Positions 6,079 through 10,759 of a stretch of DNA of 10,759 nucleotides are shown piece by piece. The translations under genes were made by a program, and so were the position numbers. Every line of letters starts with the position of its first letter. The stretch's first letter is position 1. Origin of the DNA: JACDAF01 sp036276035 (GTDB lineage: Bacteria; Chloroflexota; Limnocylindria; P2-11E); assembly GCA_036276035.1 (NCBI GenBank), contig DASUCM010000003.1, forward strand, positions 1 to 10,759, read 5' to 3'. The notes below the pieces were generated by a model. The model was not told the DNA's origin, made no database searches, and was given only the letters and a program-made list of their open reading frames with translations.

Positions 6079-6459
6079 ATGGCGAAAGAGCTGTCGGTCA
6101 CCCTCGAAGACAAGCCGGGCACGCTCGCGAAGCTCACCGAAGCGCTCGGCGCGGCCGGCGTGAACATCGAGACCTTCTTCGTCGCACCGGGCCCCTCGGG
6201 GAACTGCCGGATCCTCGTCGAGGACGCCGCTGCCGCGCGCAAGGCGATCGAGGCCGCGGGCTTCAAGGTCACCGCCGAGCGCGACGCGATCGCCGTCGAG
6301 CTCGAGGACCAGGCCGGCTCGCTCGGCAAGGTCGCCCGCAAGCTCGCGAACGCGCAGGTGAACATCGAATCCGCCTACGTCGCGGGCGGCGGGAACGGCA
6401 AGAAGAAGAAGGTCGTGATCATCACGCAGGACGCCGCGAAGGCGAAGGGGCTGCTCTAG
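6079..6459 (+). CDS. Tandem ACT-domain protein (putative amino-acid-responsive regulator)
   Basis: The 126-residue protein consists of little but two ACT domains. The first spans about 4-66 with LEDKPGTLAKLTEALGAAGV, the second about 69-126 with LEDQAGSLGKVARKLANAQV; both end their first helix at VNIE. ACT domains are small ligand-binding modules, usually for amino acids, found in regulated biosynthetic enzymes. Stand-alone tandem forms are usually regulatory, and the ligand cannot be told here. No enzyme or DNA-binding domain is attached. A Lys-rich segment (GKKKKV, about 107-112) sits in the second domain. The ATG at 6079 has GGGGAGGA with 7-nt spacing. The stop lies 3 nt from the stop of the convergent ABC permease gene; a weak GC stem (GGGGC/GCCCC, 6459-6477) spans the junction without a T-run. 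Confidence 0.85.
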   Translation: MAKELSVTLEDKPGTLAKLTEALGAAGVNIETFFVAPGPSGNCRILVEDAAAARKAIEAAGFKVTAERDAIAVELEDQAGSLGKVARKLANAQVNIESAYVAGGGNGKKKKVVIITQDAAKAKGLL

Positions 6460-6462
6460 GGG

Positions 6463-7251
6463 CTAGGCGCTCGCCCCCGTATAGCTCTTCAGGCCGCGCC
6501 GCCAGAACCACGTCGCGAAGACGACCGAGAAGATCGTGCCCGCGAGCATCGCGGCGAGCGACTCGGGTGAGAGCCGCCCGGAGATCGCCTCGGCGGGCAC
6601 GGTCACCGCGATGCCGATCGGCACGACCGTCGCGAGCGTGAGGCGCAGCCAGCCAGGGTAGACGTCGATCGGGAAGCGGCCGGCGTCGGTGAAGGCCCAG
6701 AAGATCGCGAGCAGGTTCTCGATGCGCACGAACCAGAAGGCGAGCGTCACGAGCGTCAGGAGCAGGGCGTACACGCACGCGATGCCCGCGACGAGCGTCA
6801 CGAGGAACACGAGGACCGAGCCGAGCGTGACGCTGTTGCCCAGCATGACGAGCCCCGCGCTCATCACGCCGACGCCCATGAACAGGTCGACGACGCGCAC
6901 GAGGCTGAGGTGGCGGGTGCTGACGAGGAACTGCGCGCTCGCGGGCTTCAGCAGCGTGAAGTCGAGCGTGCCCTGACGCACGTGCTCCATGAGCCGCTCG
7001 AAGGACGGCGAGAACACGATGTTCACGCCGCCCTGGACGAGGTAGTACACGCCGGTGAGCGCGACCATCTGCGGCAGGGACCAGCCGTTCAGCGACCCCG
7101 TGTGCGAGAAGATGACGAGCACGGCGGCGAGGCTCGTGCCGACCACGAGCAGCATCTCGAAGATGCCCATGAAGAAGTTCGTGCGGTACTCCATCTCGAA
7201 CTGGAACTCCGTCGAGAGGAACGAGCGGAAGATCCGGAGGTAGCGGCCCAC
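6463..7251 (-). CDS. ABC-2 type exporter permease, ABC2_membrane_6 (DUF990) family, second subunit
   Basis: This 262-residue integral membrane protein has about six hydrophobic segments, e.g. EMLLVVGTSLAAVLVIF, VALTGVYYLVQGGVNIVF, LVFLVTLVAGIACVYALLL and MLAGTIFSVVFATWFW. Between the second and third is RQGTLDFTLLKP, which corresponds to RQGRLSPKLLRP in the permease encoded just upstream; the two are diverged paralogues expected to pair as a heterodimer. The family is that of COG3694/COG4587 permeases, which accompany a COG4586 ATPase. The GTG start at 7251 is only 2 bp beyond the stop of the preceding permease gene, so translation is probably coupled. The transported substrate is unknown. 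The order ATPase, permease, permease is standard for this exporter type. Confidence 0.88.
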   Translation of the reverse strand: MGRYLRIFRSFLSTEFQFEMEYRTNFFMGIFEMLLVVGTSLAAVLVIFSHTGSLNGWSLPQMVALTGVYYLVQGGVNIVFSPSFERLMEHVRQGTLDFTLLKPASAQFLVSTRHLSLVRVVDLFMGVGVMSAGLVMLGNSVTLGSVLVFLVTLVAGIACVYALLLTLVTLAFWFVRIENLLAIFWAFTDAGRFPIDVYPGWLRLTLATVVPIGIAVTVPAEAISGRLSPESLAAMLAGTIFSVVFATWFWRRGLKSYTGASA

Positions 7252-7253
7252 CG

Positions 7254-8054
7254 CTACGCACCCACAGCCGAGTACTGACGCAGGCCGGAGCGCCATGCGA
7301 AGGTGAACGCGACGTAGGTCAGGCCGAGCCAGACCGCCTGCGCGCCGATGATGAGCAGCGACGAGGTGAGGGTCGTCGAGCCGCGCAGGATCTCGGTCGG
7401 CGCGCCGAGCATGTACCAGAACGGCAGCGCGTAGCTGATCGCCTGCAGCCAGTCCGGCACGAGCGAGATCGGCGCGATCTGCCCCGCGAAGATGAAGCTC
7501 GCGCGCATGAAGAGCGTGTTCGCGGTGCGCATGCGCGTCACCCAGAACGCGAGGGTCGCGATGAGCCACGTGAACATGAAGGCGAGCTCCGCGGCGAGGA
7601 ACACGCTCGGCACGAAGAGCAGCACGTGGAAGGGCTGGGTGTCGAAGCGCGCACCGAAGGTGAGCACGACGCCCACGAGGACCGCGGAGAGCGGCAGGAT
7701 CGTCGTGAGCTTGAAGACCGCGTTGTCGACGATGCTGTAGTGGAGCGGGTGCAGCGGCCTGAGCAGCTTCGGCGAGAGCCTGCCCTGCCGGATCTCGAAC
7801 TCGAACTCGTGCGAGTTCCAGGCCATCGTGAGGTGCGTGACGAGGGTGAGGCACACGAAGTACGTCGTGAAGTCGCCCACGCTGAAGCCTCCGACGCTGC
7901 CACCCTGCGTCGACGCGACCGCCGCCCAGGCGGCGAGGAAGATGACCGGCCGGATGATCGCGAAGAGCATCCACAGGAGCGCCTGGATGCGGTACTGAGC
8001 GGCCTGCTGCAGCTGGGCGACGAGCAGCGCGCGGTACGTCGCAAGCAGCTTCAC
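7254..8054 (-). CDS. ABC-2 type exporter permease, ABC2_membrane_6 (DUF990) family, first subunit
   Basis: A 266-residue membrane protein with about six hydrophobic segments (ALLWMLFAIIRPVIFLAAWA near the N-terminus, the last near IIGAQAVWLGLTYVAFTFAW). The cytoplasmic-side motif FEFEIRQGRLSPKLLRP follows the second segment and is typical of the ABC2_membrane_6 family. The short N-terminal amphipathic stretch before the first segment fits the coupling region that contacts the ATPase. The GTG start at 8054 overlaps the ATPase stop as GTGA (4 bp), a classic sign of translational coupling. Together with the ATPase and the second permease it should form one exporter complex in the cytoplasmic membrane. 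Substrate is not predictable. Confidence 0.88.
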   Translation of the reverse strand: MKLLATYRALLVAQLQQAAQYRIQALLWMLFAIIRPVIFLAAWAAVASTQGGSVGGFSVGDFTTYFVCLTLVTHLTMAWNSHEFEFEIRQGRLSPKLLRPLHPLHYSIVDNAVFKLTTILPLSAVLVGVVLTFGARFDTQPFHVLLFVPSVFLAAELAFMFTWLIATLAFWVTRMRTANTLFMRASFIFAGQIAPISLVPDWLQAISYALPFWYMLGAPTEILRGSTTLTSSLLIIGAQAVWLGLTYVAFTFAWRSGLRQYSAVGA

Positions 8055-9079
8055 CGAGCGACCCCCGCGAGCTCGCGCTGGCCGCCCGTGCCGTCGAGCT
8101 GCTCGCCCGAGAAGACGCGGTCAATGACCTCCTCGATCGGCGGATCCTCGAGCGAAAGGTCGGCGAGCGATTCGCCGAGATCGCGCACGAGGCGCGCGGT
8201 CGTCTCCGCCGCCTGAGCGCGCGGGACCCGTATCTTCACCTGGCCGCCCACGTCCGACACGACCTGCCCGTAGGCGCTCAGGTCGCGCGCCCCACCGCGG
8301 AGCGTGGCCCCGACGAGCTTGTACGGCGCCATGCGCTCCGCGAGATCGGCGAGCGCGCCGTCGTAGAGGATCCGGCCGTGGTGGATGACGATGACGCGCC
8401 GGCAGAGCGCGACGATGTCGTCCATGTAGTGGCTCGTGAGCAGGATCGTCGCGCCGCTGCGGCGGTTCAGCTCCCGGATGAAGGTGCGGATGCGCGCCTG
8501 CATCGAGACGTCGAGCCCGAGGGTCGGCTCGTCGAGGAAGACCACCTCCGGCCGGTGCAGCAGCCCGGCGGCGAACTCGACCTTCATGCGCTCGCCGAGC
8601 GACAGCTGGCGGACCGGCTTGTGCAGCAGCGGGGCGAGCTCGAGCAGCTCGGTGAGCTCGTCCAGCGTGCCCTTGTACTGCGCGTCGCCGATCGCGTAGA
8701 TCTCCTTCAGGACGAGGAACGAGTCCGCGGCCGGGATGTCCCAGACGAGCTGGGTGCGGTTCCCCATGAGCAGGGTCATGCGGCGGAGGAAGCGGTCCTC
8801 GCGCCGCCACGGGACGTGACCGAGGACCTGCGCCTCGCCGCCCGTCGGGAAGAGCAGGCCAGAGAGCATCTTCAGGGTCGTCGTCTTGCCCGCGCCGTTC
8901 GGGCCGAGGAAGCCGACGACCTCACCCGGCTCGATGCCGAAGTCGATCCCCGCGACCGCGGGCACGTCCTTGTACCTGCGCTTCACGAGCGAGCGGAACG
9001 TCGCGCCGAGGCCCGTCTCGCGCTCGTGCACGCGGTAGATCTTCTTCAGGTCGCGGACGGATACGACCGGCGCTGTCAT
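8051..9079 (-). CDS. ABC transporter ATP-binding protein (COG4586/NatA-like)
   Basis: The 342-residue cytoplasmic ATPase would power the two permeases encoded downstream. It has Walker A GPNGAGKT (59-66), a Q-loop near Gln110 in NRTQLVWD, an LSLGE signature (159-163; LSLGERMKVE is usual for this subfamily rather than LSGGQ), Walker B VVFLDEPTLGLD (179-190) and the switch His217 in LLTSHYMDD. The N-terminal insert (about residues 18-38, ERETGLGATFRSLVKRRYKD) and the roughly 100-residue C-terminal extension after the core match the COG4586 type, which is longer than minimal ABC-2 ATPases. The ATG at 9079 has TACGCT 8 nt upstream and no Shine-Dalgarno sequence. It is the first gene of the exporter operon and is divergent from the PPOX gene. 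Confidence 0.93.
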   Translation of the reverse strand: MTAPVVSVRDLKKIYRVHERETGLGATFRSLVKRRYKDVPAVAGIDFGIEPGEVVGFLGPNGAGKTTTLKMLSGLLFPTGGEAQVLGHVPWRREDRFLRRMTLLMGNRTQLVWDIPAADSFLVLKEIYAIGDAQYKGTLDELTELLELAPLLHKPVRQLSLGERMKVEFAAGLLHRPEVVFLDEPTLGLDVSMQARIRTFIRELNRRSGATILLTSHYMDDIVALCRRVIVIHHGRILYDGALADLAERMAPYKLVGATLRGGARDLSAYGQVVSDVGGQVKIRVPRAQAAETTARLVRDLGESLADLSLEDPPIEEVIDRVFSGEQLDGTGGQRELAGVAR

Positions 9080-9087
9080 GGCCGGCG

Positions 9088-9093
9088 AGCGTA
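9088..9093 (-). promoter_or_regulatory. Candidate -10 box of the ABC exporter operon (TACGCT)
   Basis: TACGCT on the minus strand ends 8 nt before the ATPase ATG at 9079. A poor -35 candidate, GTGTCA (9116-9111), is at 17-bp spacing. No Shine-Dalgarno sequence lies between box and ATG. Confidence 0.45.
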
Positions 9094-9097
9094 GCCC

Positions 9098-9121
9098 AGC
9101 GCCACGGCGCTGACACCGTCA
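9098..9121. promoter_or_regulatory. Two inverted repeats between the divergent ABC and PPOX promoters (possible operators)
   Basis: AGCGCC-AC-GGCGCT (9098-9111) is a perfect 6-bp-arm palindrome lying directly upstream of the ABC -10 box. TGAC-ACC-GTCA (9111-9121) abuts it and ends 2 bp before the PPOX -10 box. Either could bind a dimeric regulator. In GC-rich DNA short palindromes are common, so this is tentative. Confidence 0.25.
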
Positions 9122-9123
9122 CG

Positions 9124-9129
9124 TAGGCT
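9124..9129 (+). promoter_or_regulatory. Candidate -10 box of the PPOX gene (TAGGCT)
   Basis: TAGGCT lies 6 nt before the GTG at 9136 with no Shine-Dalgarno sequence, matching the other apparent leaderless starts in the window. No convincing -35 hexamer is seen. Confidence 0.45.
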
Positions 9130-9135
9130 GCATTC

Positions 9136-9702
9136 GTGGCGACGGGCGATCCGCGCGCGGCGCGACCGCACATCCCGGGCTACGGCATCCCGAAGACGCG
9201 CAGAGGGATGCTGCCGTGGGAACAGGTCGCGGCGGCGCTCGCGCGGTCGCCGCGCTACTGGATCGCGACGACGGACAGCGACGGCGCCCCGCACGTCATC
9301 CAGCAATGGGGCGCCTTCATCGACGGGAGCCTGTACTTCGAGGGCGGCTCGCACACGCGCTGGGCGCGCAACCTCGCGCGCGATCCCCGCGTCGCCGCGA
9401 GCGCCGAGGCGGAAGGGCTCGCGATCATGGTCGAGGGCCGGGTCGACCGGCTCACGCCCGACGCGACGCTCGCGAACGCGATCATCGGCGCATATCGCGA
9501 GAAGCCCTACGGCTACGTGCCGGAAGTCAAGAACTGGGAGGGCGACGGGCTCGTCGCCGTGCGGCCGGCGAAGGTCTTCGCCTGGAAGGTCGACAGCTTC
9601 AACACCACCGCGACGCGCTTCACGTTCGGCCCGCCGGTCACGGCCTCCCCGCCCCGAGCTCGTGGACGTAGTGCACGAGCTGCCAGCGCTCGCCCTCGCT
9701 GA
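9136..9702 (+). CDS. Pyridoxamine 5'-phosphate oxidase-fold (FMN/F420-type split barrel) protein
   Basis: The 188-residue product resembles PPOX-fold proteins, a family of small dimeric barrels that bind FMN, F420 or haem and often act as oxidoreductases. Visible are a first strand pair RYWIATTDSDGAPHVIQQWGAFIDGSLYF (40-68, the core barrel hairpin), the phosphate-binding-like TRWARNLARDPRVA (74-87), the strand IMVEGRVDRLT (97-107) and a final strand VRPAKVFAWKVDSF (142-155). Cofactor choice is not readable. The GTG at 9136 is placed by the -10 box at 9124. The last 21 codons run antisense through the end of the cytochrome c gene (65-bp tail-to-tail overlap) and look like a low-complexity Ser/Ala/Arg tail, outside the barrel. 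It is a single-gene unit divergent from the exporter operon. Confidence 0.82.
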   Translation: MATGDPRAARPHIPGYGIPKTRRGMLPWEQVAAALARSPRYWIATTDSDGAPHVIQQWGAFIDGSLYFEGGSHTRWARNLARDPRVAASAEAEGLAIMVEGRVDRLTPDATLANAIIGAYREKPYGYVPEVKNWEGDGLVAVRPAKVFAWKVDSFNTTATRFTFGPPVTASPPRARGRSARAASARPR

Positions 9703-10060
9703 GCAGGCCACGCCACGCGGGCATCGCGGTGCCCGGCACGCCCCGCGCGATGTAGTAGTAGAGCTCGCCGTCGTTGTGCTGCGGGGCGTGGAGCAGCAGG
9801 TCGGCCGGCGGTGGATGGAGCCCGGCCGCGGCCGGCCCGTCCCCGCGACCGCGCACGCCGTGACATGCGACGCAGTGGATCTGGTAGAGCGCGCGGCCCG
9901 CGTCGGCGGAGGCATTGCTGTGGACGGCCGGGGCTTCGATGCCGGACGCGCTCTCGAACCCCTTCAGCCACGCGAGGTCGGGCGTCGTCGCAGGGATCGC
10001 CGCCGCGAGCAGGCCCGCGGCGAGGAAGCGCGCGAGCCCCAGGCGCGCCCGGCGCGTCAC
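9638..10060 (-). CDS. Small c-type cytochrome (class I, membrane-anchored or secreted)
   Basis: The 140-residue product has an N-terminal Arg-rich start and a hydrophobic segment (about 7-23, LGLARFLAAGLLAAAIP) acting as a signal peptide or anchor. A monohaem cytochrome c domain follows, with CVACH (Cys63, Cys66, His67) for covalent haem attachment and Met123 in TAMPAW as the likely sixth ligand. PADLLLHAPQHNDGELYYYIARG and the C-terminal helix WQLVHYVHEL are typical of single-haem cytochromes with oxidase-subunit or electron-shuttle roles (cytochrome_CBB3-like). It acts outside the cytoplasmic membrane. The GTG at 10060 overlaps the upstream gene's stop as GTGA. A longer in-frame reading upstream is a shadow of that gene. 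The redox partner is not in the window. Confidence 0.87.
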   Translation of the reverse strand: MTRRARLGLARFLAAGLLAAAIPATTPDLAWLKGFESASGIEAPAVHSNASADAGRALYQIHCVACHGVRGRGDGPAAAGLHPPPADLLLHAPQHNDGELYYYIARGVPGTAMPAWRGLLSEGERWQLVHYVHELGAGRP

Positions 10061-10710
10061 GCGTCGGCGGCGCTTCCCTCGCGGCGCGCCTTCGCCTGCC
10101 GCCGCTCCACGTACACGCTCGCGGCGATGAACAGGATGACCGCGAAGGCGAGCAGCATCCCCTGGCGATCTGGCACCGACAGGTCGAACACCGGAGCGGC
10201 CGCGCTCGCAGGAACGGCGGTCGCGGCCGGTACGGCCGGCTGTGGGGCCGTGGCCGGAACGACGATGGTCCTGGGCACTGGCGCGGCGGTCGCGGGCGGA
10301 GCGACGCCGACCAGCGTCACCGTGCCCGCTGCGCCGTTCAGCGGGACCGTGAAGTCGAAGACGTCGCCACCGATGTCGAGACGGCCGCTGTGGACGGTCT
10401 GCCCGTACGCGGTGAACGTGCCCGCGTAGGCCACGAGGCCGCCGGAGGTGTCGCCCCTGTACAGCGCGACCGTGATGCACTTCGAGCGGTCACCGTCGAC
10501 CTGCATGACGACCGCGGTCGCCGTCGCCGGGAGAGCGCCGCCGTCGGTCGACCGCGCAGCGACCCGGAGCGTGATCTGCTTGCCCCCGCCGGCATTCCCG
10601 TCGTTCGTCTGCGCGGATATCGACTCCACGCACATCCGGCACTTGGCCTCGGCCGTCGTGCCGAGCGCGGCCGTGAGCAGGAGCGTCGCCAGGACGATGA
10701 CCCTCCGCAT
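10057..10710 (-). CDS. Unrecognised exported protein with C-terminal membrane anchor
   Basis: I do not recognise this 217-residue protein. It has a clear signal peptide (MRRVIVLATLLLTAALG, cleavage likely after TAEA at about 22), Cys24 and Cys27 as a C-X2-C just after it, and Cys78. A probable beta-sandwich domain spans about 30-135 (alternating strands such as KQITLRVAAR, AVVMQVDG, CITVALYRG, DVFDFTVPL). A Pro/Ala/Thr/Val-rich linker follows (about 137-173), then one membrane segment (MLLAFAVILFIAASVYV, 185-201) and a basic tail. The topology suggests an extracytoplasmic domain tethered to the membrane. The ATG at 10710 is preferred (AGAGG 8 nt upstream) over the GTG at 10719. It is translationally coupled to the cytochrome c gene, so an electron-transfer or metal-handling role is possible but only by association. 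Confidence 0.78.
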   Translation of the reverse strand: MRRVIVLATLLLTAALGTTAEAKCRMCVESISAQTNDGNAGGGKQITLRVAARSTDGGALPATATAVVMQVDGDRSKCITVALYRGDTSGGLVAYAGTFTAYGQTVHSGRLDIGGDVFDFTVPLNGAAGTVTLVGVAPPATAAPVPRTIVVPATAPQPAVPAATAVPASAAAPVFDLSVPDRQGMLLAFAVILFIAASVYVERRQAKARREGSAADA

Positions 10711-10759
10711 GGCAGGCACCTCTTCCGCTTGAGCGTTCTCACACCGCTACAGCGGGTGC
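10711..10759 (-). other. 5' region of the exported-protein gene
   Basis: This stretch carries the AGAGG ribosome-binding site (around 10719-10723 on the minus strand) and a short CCGC-TGTA-GCGG stem at the window edge. No convincing -10 box is visible; the promoter may lie beyond the window or the gene may be internal to an operon. Confidence 0.3.

Overview
The window is dense, very GC-rich bacterial chromosome (about 70% GC by eye, third codon positions almost all G or C) with about 12 protein-coding genes, almost no spare space, and no RNA genes, mobile elements or CRISPR. Gene content (MEP-pathway ispG near proS, a bactofilin, a GT87-type mannosyltransferase-like protein, a COG4586/4587/3694-type ABC exporter) and -10-only promoters placed directly before start codons fit an uncultured Chloroflexota (possibly Limnocylindria-like) or, less likely, an actinobacterial relative. 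This placement is inferred from protein resemblance only.

Layout. Positions 1-4869 (minus strand) form one gene string read ispG, pentapeptide-repeat protein, bactofilin, proS, ruvB (ruvB is cut by the window edge). The ispG-proS neighbourhood known from many bacteria is kept here, with two predicted beta-helix proteins inserted. proS has its own 217-bp leader. Positions 4895-6459 (plus strand) hold a GT87-like membrane glycosyltransferase and a two-ACT-domain protein. Positions 6463-9079 (minus strand) hold a three-gene ABC-2 type exporter (ATPase, permease, permease). Positions 9136-9702 (plus strand) hold a PPOX-fold flavoprotein-like gene. Positions 9638-10710 (minus strand) hold an unrecognised exported, C-terminally anchored protein and a small c-type cytochrome, overlapping by 4 bp.

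The most interesting region is the proS leader (about 2074-2194, minus strand). A TAGACT -10 box is followed 8 nt later by a 13-codon reading frame with two proline codons. The frame overlaps the 5' arms of a nested three-stem hairpin, and the outermost 10-bp stem captures the proS ribosome-binding site. This looks like a candidate leader-peptide switch that could raise prolyl-tRNA synthetase translation when charged Pro-tRNA is scarce.

A second pattern spans the window. Four of the five transcription-unit starts visible here (ispG, glycosyltransferase, ABC ATPase, PPOX gene), plus the proS leader peptide, have a TA(C/G)NCT box 6-8 nt before the start codon and no Shine-Dalgarno sequence. Operon-internal genes such as proS, the bactofilin and the ACT gene have good Shine-Dalgarno sites. 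This suggests leaderless mRNAs at unit starts.
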